DNA from: Chionoecetes opilio | Taxonomy: Eukaryota > Arthropoda > Malacostraca > Decapoda > Majidae | Direction: 5' to 3' | Length of the DNA: 64,000 bases | Assembly (NCBI GenBank): GCA_016584305.1 | Contig: JACEEZ010020031.1 | Span: forward strand, 96,001-160,000 | In this document: positions 44,090-53,760 of the stretch, one piece after another | How positions within the stretch are numbered: the first letter of the stretch is position 1 | Layout: each line of letters opens with the position of its first letter | Translations under genes and position numbers: made by a program | Notes under the pieces: model-generated | What the model was told of the DNA's origin: nothing | The model's input: only the letters and a program-made list of their open reading frames with translations | Databases searched by the model: none

Positions 44090-44571
44090 CTGTTGGGAAC
44101 GCCTATCTTAGTTATTGTCATCAGTCACAGCCACACAACGCTGCCACATCAATAAGGCACTCAGGGATGGACAAGACCAGCCCGGGGGTTCAGGCAAATC
44201 TTGCCACACACAAAATGAACTATAGCTTTGCAATGCATATTTTAGTTTTGATATAAATAGTCACCTTAGCATTACTCTTGCTGTGTTATATCCCAAACAT
44301 ATTAAATGAGTGATCAAAAAACTGATCATACATATTAAACTTTATTTTCCCAACAGAAACCTCATGAAAACTTGTAAGCAGAGACTGACAGCCTTCCCTA
44401 AACACCAATGAAGAGCCCCTGCTAACATTTGTGAGATTTAAAGTCTGAAATTTAATATCCAGTGAGTGAGGGCAAACGGGCAGCCGTAGATTTCAATGAA
44501 CACTTTTTTTCATCCCATTAAATCATGAAATTAATATGCCTTCCGATTACCATGATTTTTTTTCCCACATA

Positions 44572-45161
44572 CCGTATTTTACAGCTTATAAGATACACTT
44601 TTCCCCCTAAAATATACACTGAAAAATACTCATGCGTCTTCCAAGACGAATGTTGTAGGAGGTTAGCTTAGGTAGCTATTCAGGTCAGCCTCTTATATGA
44701 CGTAACCTCAGTACTTACCTGTTACAAGTATTTTGAATACCACAAGACATTCAAATCAACTAATCTGTCCTCACGCTGTGATGTTTACTCAGGTGGAGTC
44801 GTTCCGCCTTGGCAGAATTGCGCCAACAGCGCCATCTATCATCTGCTAGTGTTGATGTATCATTTACCACCAGGCTGTCACACGTATCACAAGCTCTTTT
44901 CAGTCCTGGAAATTATCACCCATGGCGAATTCATCAAAACTATTTACTTGTACTATCGCATACAAACTAGAAGTTGTACGCTACGCCAAAGAACATGGGA
45001 ACAGCAGCAGAAAGACACTTCAGACCACCGCCTACCGAGAAAATCGGTAGATTTTACTACCGCCTACTGGTAGAAATTCTGGGGGTTTTTCCTTTGAAAT
45101 TTCTTGCCAAAATCAGGGTGCGTCTTCCAAGATGCAGCGTCTTATAAGACGTAAAATACGG
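44572..45161. mobile_element. Tigger-like element with CCGTATTTTAC termini
   Basis: Left end CCGTATTTTACAGCTTATAAG, right end CTTATAAGACGTAAAATACGG, with secondary inverted copies of GCGTCTTCCAAGA (44634 and 45120). About 590 bp with a transposase remnant inside. Confidence 0.75.
44922..45053 (+). pseudogene. Tigger transposase N-terminal remnant
   Basis: Starts MANSSKLFTCTIAYKLEVVR and continues YAKEHGNSS, the psq-like HTH start of Tigger transposases. Broken soon afterwards. Confidence 0.65.
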
Positions 45162-45189
45162 AAATCCTTGTATTAATATTGTTACAAAT

Positions 45190-45760
45190 GTGTATTTACC
45201 TAGTTGCATTTACTAAGTTGTGATATATGGGAAATGAGTTACACTCGTAGGGTCCCGTTTCCTTGTCTCAATCGGTCAATCTTAGATTTAAAAACATGAA
45301 TATTCTTGGCATCTATAATTTCACTGTCCACGTTATTCCACATATCAATGCACCGATAGGGAAAACTGTACTTCTTAATGTCCTTCAAGCACCTTCCTTA
45401 TCTTCTTAAGTTTCTTTGTATGACCTTTTGTGGCTCCTATGTCCTGACTTGTACATACATGTCCTCTTTGTCATTTCTCTCCATTCCTGACATAGCTCTA
45501 TACATTGCTATCGAGTTTCCTCTTTTTCTTCTTTCTTCCAATGATGACAATCTTAATTTCTTCAACCTCTCCACATAAGTCAGGTCTGACAGGCTGGGAA
45601 CACTCTTTGTGGCTGCCCTCTGTATTCTTTCTATCTTCTTTACATCCTTCCTCTTATGCGGAGACCAAACTACTGTGGCGTACTCCCGTCTAGTTTGTAT
45701 CATGGCCACAATCAATTACTTCATCACGTCCTCGACGAGGAGACACACGCATAGAGAAAG
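45190..45760 (-). mobile_element. LINE 3' end with reverse-transcriptase C terminus
   Basis: Minus-strand frame 45715-45437 reads REYATVVWSPHKRKDVKKIE.. then LEERRKRGNSIAMYRAMSG, the conserved end of CR1/jockey-like LINE polyproteins. A 3' region follows that is also found as fragments at 8340-8456 and around the element at 43018. 5'-truncated and frame-broken. Confidence 0.78.
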
Positions 45761-47520
45761 ATGACGCTTCACAAAATTATGTAAAATTCACATCGGCACC
45801 AAATTAATGGAAAATCAACAGGCAGGTATTACCATACCATATTATTAAACAAGTATTTTTCATTCAGCAAATTAGGGTGCAAATTCATGTATCCTGATAT
45901 CCATCATTAGATTTTCGTTCCACCCATGCTCATGAGCACCATCAAGGTGCAGGCACTGTGTAGGCACTGTGCAGGCTGTGGGCCAGAATGAGGTCACACA
46001 CTTTCCTCAGCCTTGACATCAGCAATATTTTATGGCCCTATTTTGTTCATTAATATTTTGTTTTATCAAACCTTCATTTAAGACAACAGAATCCAAAAAA
46101 TATGACTCAATTCCTCTCGACATTCTCTCCCTTACCAACACAATACAAGGCACACACCATATTTTGAGTGCAAATTACAGATGAAAACCAGTAGTAAACT
46201 AATTTTGATCTCGTCATTTCCAGACCTGTACAATTGGAATCAACTTGAAAATGCTGTGGCCGACTGATTGCTGTCTGCCACAACACACGCCCCACCACGA
46301 CACCCTCCCCCCACCCCAGCCACAGACCCACCCAGAATTCCAAAAGCACTCGTCATTGAGGTTATACAGGCTCAAGAAAAAGGACGCAGTTAACATAAGA
46401 ACATAAGAAAATAAGGAAGCTACAAGAGGCCGTGGGACCTACACATGGTAGTTCCAGTTCTATGATGATACAAACGTCCCCCCAGATTAGTGCTTCTCCA
46501 AGGAGATGCAGTCAGTAGAAAACATTCTCAGTGCACCAGAAAACTGATTGATTGCAAAATGAAATGTTTCACGAAAAGTGCAAAACTGCTCCCTTGTGTC
46601 TTGCTGAACATTTCCCTCAGATGCCTAATGTAATGTTTCCTCAAATATAACTGATACTGACTTTGGTTGTCAGACATCTGTCAAATATCAATGTGCCAAT
46701 AAAGTGACTGAGATCAAACTCCCAGATTCACTGCCAGGTATACCAATGCTCCCAACAACAACATAGTTCCACCATGGATCATCATAGGCCTTACCTTAAC
46801 ATTACCAAATGACACTCAGCAGCAGCAAACACAACATAGAACATTGATAGAATATAAATCAATAGAGAGACAATCCCATGAACAGTCTTTGCCCTGTATT
46901 TAAAGTCCTCTAGGCGAGGGAAAAGATTGAAATACCAACAATCATTGCAATCATTGGTCTTACTATAACATGAAAGGTGTGGAGGACTTCCAATGTGAGA
47001 AGTGCAATAATAACTGCAACTTCAAATCCAGCATTTATATATTACAACTGTCAGAAAAAGCTAAATATTTTAAACTCAAAACTTTAAATGTCTATTGAAA
47101 AGATATTACAAGACTCGAGATAAATAATAATTCCTTATGCAGGGTTCATTAAATTAAAACTTGAACCCAAAAATACATCATTCAACTTTCATTTCTACAA
47201 CTCCAAAATCTCCAGTATTTTTCCCTACTAAAAGTTTTGTCGTATTTCAGTTAACGACCTATCAAACAAAGTACACTTTGATGTCCTGTGCAATGACAAA
47301 TACTGTGCTGTGTGTCATATATCATGATTTCCATCCTTAACAATGCCTTTGAAATCTGCCTCATGCATTCTACAACGAGAAAGATGAAGTTAAGTTTATC
47401 TCTAAGTCTCTTAATCTTTTGATCAAATTTAATGTAGCTCCAGTAGTCACTTGTACGTACCAGGCAAAGCAGTTAGAATTAAAGCTTTGATCCATACACT
47501 ACATCAATAGATGCGTGGCA
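45761..47520. other. Long intron between constant and variable exons, part 1
   Basis: AT-rich; includes a LINE tail (46392-46450). No gene seen. Confidence 0.45.
46392..46450 (-). mobile_element. LINE tail fragment
   Basis: ACATAAGAACATAAGAAAAT followed by AGGAAGCTACAAGAGGCCG, as at 10221 and 49936. Confidence 0.6.
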
Positions 47521-47522
47521 AT

Positions 47523-48533
47523 GTGTTATTCACTGTATTGTGATTTCTTTCCAGGGTATCTGAATAGTCAAGCCTGTGTTATTCACTGTATTGTGATTTC
47601 TTTCCAGGGTATCTGAATAGTCAAGCCTGTGTTATTCACTGTATTGTGATTTCTTTCCAGTGTATCTGAATAGTCAAGCCTGTGTTATTCACTGTATTGT
47701 AATTTCTTTCCAGTGTATCTGAATAGTCAAGCCTGTGTTGTGTTATTCACTGTATTGTGATTTCTTTCCAGTGTATCTGAATAGTCAAGCCTGTGTTATT
47801 CACTGTATTGTGATTTCTTTCCTGTGTATCTGAATAGTCAAGCCTGTGTTATTCACTGTATTGTGATTTCTTTCCTGTGTATCTGAATAGTCAAGCCTGT
47901 GTTATTCACTGTATTGTGATTTCTTTCCTGTGTATCTGAATAGTCAAGCCTGTGTTATTCACTGTATTGTGATTTCTTTCCTGTGTATCTGAATAGTCAA
48001 GCCTGTGTTATTCACTGTATTGTGATTTCTTTCCAGGGTATCTGAATAGTCAAGCCTGTGTTATTCACTGTATTGTGATTTCTTTCCAGTGTATCTGAAT
48101 AGTCAAGCCTGTGTTATTCACTGTATTGTGATTTCTTTCCAGTGTATCTGAATAGTCAAGCCTGTGTTATTCACTGTATTGTGATTTCTTTCCAGGGTAT
48201 CTGAATAGTCAAGCCTGTGTTATTCACTGTATTGTGATTTCTTTCCAGGGTATCTGAATAGTCAAGCCTGTGTTATTCACTGTATTGTGATTTCTTTCCT
48301 GTGTATCTGAATAGTCAAGCCTGTGTTATTCACTGTATTGTGATTTCTTTCCTGTGTATCTGAATAGTCAAGCCTGTGTTATTCACTGTATTGTGATTTC
48401 TTTCCAGGGTATCTGAATAGTCAAGCCTGTGTTATTCACTGTATTGTGATTTCTTTCCTGTGTATCTGAATAGTCAAGCCTGTGTTATTCACTGTATTGT
48501 GATTTCTTTCCAGGGTATCTGAATAGTCAAGCC
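47523..48533. repeat. 53-bp minisatellite, about 19 copies
   Basis: Unit begins TGTTATTCACTGTATTGTGA and ends ATAGTCAAGCCTG. Copies differ mainly at CCAGGG / CCAGTG / CCTGTG; one has a 5-bp insertion near 47737. It lies between the constant exons and the first zinc-finger exon. Confidence 0.95.
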
Positions 48534-48932
48534 ACCCTCGTTGCCAGTGTTTCATTACCACCCCACATGACATCACAAGGGATGATGGCCTACTGGGCCC
48601 TCATGGAAACTACTCGTATATTGAAAATGGTAATTCTTATATGAATAATGGTAATTTTTCAAGAATGTGTAAAATATTCACATCCCAATTCCTACTTTCA
48701 CTGACAGAAAATCACATTTGAAAATATGCAAACTTCATCTACCAATGACTGTCCTTTATCAGATTCTGGTGCAACTCTTTCAGAAACTCAATATGCCCTC
48801 TGGGAAGGGATAGACCAAGGATGATCTATATTCCTGGGAGAAGGAAAATAGTCTATTCAAAAGACAATGCACAACCTAAAGAAAGAAAAAATAAACACAA
48901 TAGAATAAGAGAAAAAAATATTTCAAATGGAC

Positions 48933-49040
48933 CTTCGTGGGATTGTCTCCTCTGAGTCCCCCACTACTCCCGGGTGGCGGGCAGCTGCTGTCATCAGGGC
49001 GAGGGTCACCACTTAATGCAGGACAAGCTGGTGACTTGCT
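48933..49040 (-). CDS. Candidate fifth constant exon (36 codons)
   Basis: Minus strand ATGCAG|AGCAAG opens a phase-0 stretch of exactly 36 codons (SKSPACPALSGDPRPDDSSC and on) ending ACGAAG|GTCCAT. Its composition resembles the neighbouring constant exons (Pro, Ser, Asp, Gly). The donor is weak (GTCCAT) and the pyrimidine tract poor, so this may be an optional exon or chance. Confidence 0.4.
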
Positions 49041-49302
49041 CTGCATGGCTACAACTTTACACGGTACTGCTTTCCATGACTATTATCTTTACCATTATCA
49101 GATAAATCATTAAAAAAAGTTCATCAAATTCAAGGCATAATGTAGAGGCAAGTACTTTACTCATTACGCTACACAAAATAGTGAGGTTCCCTTAAAAAAA
49201 TTATATGAAAGTATTGATAAGTCTCAAGACACGACGCAGCCCAGTCTCCTCGGTTTCTGATGACAACATCTGCCCTGCATACAAATGACCTCCAACACTC
49301 AC

Positions 49303-49422
49303 CATCTGGTGGGGCTGCTGTGTGCCGGGCCCCGTGGAGGCGGGGTGCACCTCCTGACTCCCGTCCTCACTGTACCCTTCCAGCATGGAGAAACCACCGC
49401 CAAGCTCCCCCGTTCCCAGCCA
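49303..49422 (-). CDS. Constant exon 4 of the BTB-ZF gene
   Basis: 40 codons, phase 0 at both ends. Acceptor TTTGTACCTGCAG|TGGCTG and donor CAGATG|GTGAGT, a strong 5' splice site. Reads WLGTGELGGGFSMLEGYSED, then a Gln/Pro-rich end (GTQQPHQM). No known domain; it is probably part of the flexible linker between BTB and the zinc fingers. Exit in phase 0 allows in-frame joining to any of the 20 zinc-finger exons. Placement as the last exon before the variable region depends on whether 48933-49040 is real. Confidence 0.72.
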
Positions 49423-49935
49423 CTGCAGGTACAAAGGACACCGTCAGACTAAACTACACCTACACTCCCAACCACACAACTAAAACTTACTAAGACTTCA
49501 GAGAGAGAGAGAGAGAAAATCCTTCATCCAGCAAGATTTACCCTGACAATGTTTGAACTGAAGGAGGGTCATTATTTTGCTTTAAGGTCAATTCTGTCTG
49601 CACTCGCCCCTCTTCAGCTTACTCTTTGTATATCACCTCATTTCTTCCTGACTTGCATATCCTACTGTTAAGCAGATAGATCATTTACATAGATAGATAT
49701 AGATAATTAGATAGAAAGATAGATTACGTAAATTGATAGATAAATTACAGCAGTCCAGATTCCCAGTGCTAAATGAAGAATGACTCATAATCCATTAAAT
49801 ATTAAACCAATCGTTCAAATTATTGAATTTAGCAAGTTATATTTCACACAGGTGAGAAAAATATAAAATCTTGCCTATTTCTCCATAAACATTCCTACAC
49901 CAGTCCTTGCATCCTTATCTTCACATCCATCCCTA

Positions 49936-50190
49936 TAAGAACATAAGAAAATAAGGAAGCTACAAGAGGCCGTGATACCTACACGTGGTAGTTCCTGTTA
50001 CTTAACACTACCTACATCCACCTTTCATCCCCAGCCATGAACTTATCCAGCCTCCTTTTAAACCCACCTTATTGACTCCCCACTAACTACCCCACGAATG
50101 AGTCCATTCCAATCATTTACCACCCTATTTGTGAACCAGTTTTATCCAGATTTCCTTTTTAAATCTACCCCTATCTCCGCCCTTCACGAG
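49936..50190 (-). mobile_element. LINE 3' end beside a splice donor
   Basis: Same family as 10221-10590 (ACATAAGAAAATAAGGAAGC tail; ATTTACCACC..TTTGTGAACCA). It ends about 10 bases from the donor of constant exon 3. Confidence 0.7.
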
Positions 50191-50201
50191 TAGATACGCA
50201 C

Positions 50202-50435
50202 CCCCTGCATGCCTGAAGGTCCCGCCAGTGCCTCCACCACCGCCTCGTGGAGGGGCTGCGGGTGCTTGGCGTCCAGCTGGTGGGAGTACTTGCTGCCGTG
50301 CTCCTCCCCCCCCGTGCTGGAGTCACCCCCTCCCAGGCCTTCTCCGTACTCTATCCTCGAGTCCATTCGTTCACCTTCGTTTTCTTCTGAACCCTCAATA
50401 ACTTCTTCTTTGACTAGAGATTCATCAACTGGTTC
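50202..50435 (-). CDS. Constant exon 3 of the BTB-ZF gene (acidic linker)
   Basis: 78 codons, phase 0. Acceptor GATCTTGCAG|GAACCA, donor ATGCAGGGG|GTGCGT. Starts EPVDESLVKEEVIEGSEENE, a strongly acidic stretch, followed by Gly/Ser- and His/Gln-rich sequence. The VKEEVIEG part resembles a potential SUMO or acidic interaction segment, but that is a guess. No stop in frame and good splice sites on both sides. The donor choice (phase 0) is set by compatibility with neighbours; an alternative at 50196 would break the frame. Confidence 0.75.
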
Positions 50436-51037
50436 CTGCAAGATCAGATCAATTGTTACATTTATGAACAAACATGCTTTTAGAAATTCTTAACCTAGCA
50501 ACTTTGAAAATTTTGAAAAATGTTGGTTTCTCAGCATCCCAGTAATCATTTGACAAGACTTTTTTTTTCTGATGGACTTTGATGAGTTTTTCAATAATTT
50601 GATAATTGTTTTCAGCAGTATCAAGGGGAGCCCTACCCTAAACAAGCCATTTTAGAGAAAAAAATTATTTATGAACATTTTCTTAAATTAAACCTAACCA
50701 CATTTTTTACGTCCTAACTTTCTAAGCCAGGGGGAACCCACCCCCTTACTTGTTCAGGATAGAACCCCAATCGAGAAAAAATAAGCTGAAAAACAATAAT
50801 CCGAAAAAAGGTCAAAATCTATCAGAAAAAAATGTTGGCAGACAAATGACAGGATACTGAGAAACTAAACTATGTAATACTGCAACTTTGAATTGACAGT
50901 AAATAAATGAAAATCTAGAAACAAAATATTCACCAGTCATTTTTTCCCCTCTCTTTTACTTCATGCAATAATACATGCTAAAATATTATTAAGCAGTCCA
51001 ATGGAGCCCTGGACGCCAGCAGCCTCACCTCACCCAC

Positions 51038-51622
51038 CTGATTGTGCAAGGCTTCCTGTTTGGGGGAACTGAACTCCACCGCTGGCTCCACAGGGTCCCC
51101 AACCCGCTGCTCTATCCCGTCCTCTCTTTGGTCTTGACTAAGGGACTTGGAATGGTCCCAGCTTTGATTGGATTCTTGGTGGTGCTGGGGGGAGGAATGG
51201 GGGCTCTCGGGGGGCGCCACTGAGCTGCCCTGGGGTGTAGAGGTCAACGTCTCTTCTCTCCGTCTGCGTTTTGGGTGCGGGCTGCTTCGGTCGTCGCGTG
51301 AGCTCCAGGGGTATGCATTCTTTTTGTTATGTTCTTTCAAAGGGGGTTCATCAGGTACAGCCAAGCCTTTTATTTGTAACAACTCGGCAGCCTTTATTAG
51401 TCGCGCTAAGTCCTGCTGCAGCACACTCACCACACCGTCATACATGTAACTCAGTAATGCCTCGATATCTGCGCACTTGATGTCTTTCAGCACTACCACA
51501 GGATGTTTGCAGGGTGTGTGTTCAAACACATTTTCAAAGTATTCACTGCATGTTGATAAGACAAGTTTGTGCACTGGATAAAATTTGCCTTCACAGGCCA
51601 GTGTGACGTCTGTGTATCTCTC
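51038..51622 (-). CDS. Constant exon 2: BTB domain main part, NLS and linker
   Basis: 195 codons. Acceptor CCCTCGACAG|GAGAGA, donor CACAATCAG|GTGGGT, phase 0. Residues 1-95 complete a tramtrack-type BTB/POZ fold: DVTLACEGKFYPVHKLVLS with the conserved Asp and His-Lys, then HPVVVLKDIK, LLSYMYDGVV and LIKAAELLQIKGL. The domain mediates dimer or multimer formation and cofactor binding. A basic NLS-like PKRRRREE follows, then a Ser/Pro/Gln/His-rich linker. The domain type is the one in lola, mod(mdg4), fruitless and tramtrack. The sequence is nearest in style to lola-like proteins, but I cannot name an ortholog. Confidence 0.92.
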
Positions 51623-51799
51623 CTGTCGAGGGGAAAAAGAATGGTCTTGTTACAAAAAGGTATGCCTGAAATATTTATAACTAATAGCTATAAGTTTTAA
51701 CCAAGATAACCAAACCAACATTATATGCACACGATATCAGAACATTAAAATAATAAATCAAAACATTCCAATAGATAATTTAGAGAAGTGGCCACCCAC

Positions 51800-51902
51800 C
51801 TTTTCTCGCAGCGTGGAGAGGATGTGGCAGAAGGTGGCTTTGTGGTTGTTCCATGAGAGGGATAGCATGCCATCGGACGCCATCATGCCTTCGTTCCTTC
51901 AC
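51800..51902 (-). CDS. Constant exon 1: start codon and BTB N terminus
   Basis: Minus strand ATG at 51884-51886 (a second ATG follows directly) opens MMASDGMLSLSWNNHKATF, the start of a tramtrack-type BTB domain. The exon ends GAGAAAAG|GTGGGT in phase 0, and the next exon continues REK|ERYTDVTLA without a break. Upstream, CTTGTATCTCCCAG|GTGAAGG is a plausible acceptor, leaving 16 nt of 5' UTR here; further 5' UTR exons and the promoter would lie at higher coordinates. Confidence 0.9.
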
Positions 51903-52674
51903 CTGGGAGATACAAGTATGACTACATGGTACACCAAGATAGCAATACAGGGCTTAATGCCATCAAATTCATCCCGCTTCAGGATTATTATGTAGGCATA
52001 TACACAAAGAAATTAACTTCTACTAGGATATCATGGATAGTTTTATCAACAAATGACAAATACTGTATACAAATAATTAGGTTTCTGTAATGAGTCCCTG
52101 TATAAATCTAAATGGTTCTTTCAGGTCCGATTAATTTAGCTTCGTTCACAGATAATTTACCAGCAGGCGAGCATGGAGAGGAAAAGCGAACCACCATGCG
52201 TTTGGGAACTGTTTGGTGCAAAGACAAAGACAGTGAAATTGATAGGACAATGGACTACTACCACAATATTATTTAGAGGCATATCCATGTTTTTTAATGG
52301 TATAAGGGCTTAATTAACTGGGTAGATTACCAAATTCATTAATAAATCAAACACTTTATCATATCTTTAACACTACAATATCAACACTTTATCATGGCCA
52401 TAGTGTTTAACCCTTAGTGGCCCAGTGTGGAGTGTGCTAATATGGCCCACCTTATGGCCTGGCAATGGACTCGCTACCCAAAGTTGAGACCCAATAACTA
52501 ATATTTTCGGGAAGTTATACTGTTGTAGTGTTGTTTCTTAAGCTTCGGTTCAGTATTGATTGCAGGGAATTACTTAATTTATTGATAATGCTGAATAGAA
52601 GGCTTTGAAGTATACTGAAGTGTCATCTGTCAGCCCTGGGACACACTACTGGGCGGCACTACACCTTTCCACTC
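51903..52674. other. Upstream intron or 5' flank of the BTB gene
   Basis: AT-rich; no exon or promoter motif that I can support. Confidence 0.4.
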
Positions 52675-53760
52675 TCAAATTAAAACAACTGAACTTCAAA
52701 TCAAAACAAGTGAATCTCAAATTAAAACAAGTGAACTTCAAATTAAAACAAGTGAACTTCAAATTAAAACAAGTGAATCTCAAATTTAAACAAGTGAACT
52801 TCAAATTAAAACAAGTGAACTTCAAATTAAAACCACTTAAGTTCAAATTAAAACAATTGAACTTCAAATTAAAACAAGCGAATCTCAAATTAAAACAAGT
52901 GAACTTCAAACCAAACAACTGAACTTCAAATTAAAACAACTGAACTTCAAATTAAAACTGAACTTCAAATTAAAACAACTGAACTTCAAATTAAAACAAC
53001 TGAACTTCAAATTAAAACAAGTGAATCTCAAATTAAAACAAGTGAACTTCAAATTAAAACAACTGAACTTCAAATTAAAACAAGTGAACTTCAAATTAAA
53101 ACAAGTGAATCTCAAATTAAAACAACTGAACTTCAAATTAAAACAACTGAACTTCAAATTAAAACAACTGAACTTCAAATTAAAACAACTGAACTTCAAA
53201 TTAAAACAACTGAACTTCAAATTAAAACAACTGAACTTCAAATTAAAACAACTGAACTTCAAATTAAAACTGAACTTCAAATTAAAACAACTGAACTTCA
53301 AATGAAAACAACTGAACTTCGAATTAAAACAACTGAACTTCAAATTAAAACAACTGAACTTCAAATTAAAACAACTGAACTTCAAATTAAAACAACTGAA
53401 CTTCAAATTAAAACAACTGAACTTCAAATTAAAACAACTGAACTTCAAATTAAAAACTGAACTTCAAATTAAAACTGAACTTCAAATTAAAACAACTGAA
53501 CTTCGAATTAAAACAAGTGAATCTCAAATTAAAACAAGTGAACTTCAAATCAAAACAACTGCATTCAAATTAAAACAAGTGAACTTCAAATCAAAACTGA
53601 ACTTCAAATTAAAACAACCGAACTTCAAATTAAAACAACCGAACTTCAAATTAAAACAACTGAACTTCAAATTAAAACTGAACTTCAAATTAAAACAACT
53701 GAAGATTAAATTAAAACAACTGAAGTTTAAATTAAAACTGAAGTTTTGAATTTCAAATTA
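52675..53760. repeat. 21-bp tandem array, about 50 copies
   Basis: Unit CAAATTAAAACAACTGAACTT with subtypes CAAGTGAAC and CAAGTGAATCTC, and 18-bp units lacking three bases. Open frames on both strands (heptads such as LKQLNFK or SCFNLKF) result from the unit being a multiple of three. Irregular deletions near 53448 and 53560 break the frames. Confidence 0.95.

Noticed and set aside
47523..48533. CRISPR-like array
   Set aside because: The units are directly adjacent without unique spacers; this is a eukaryotic minisatellite.
52646..53448. Long heptad-repeat proteins on both strands
   Set aside because: Produced by a 21-bp tandem repeat whose unit is a multiple of three; frames are broken by irregular indels within the array.
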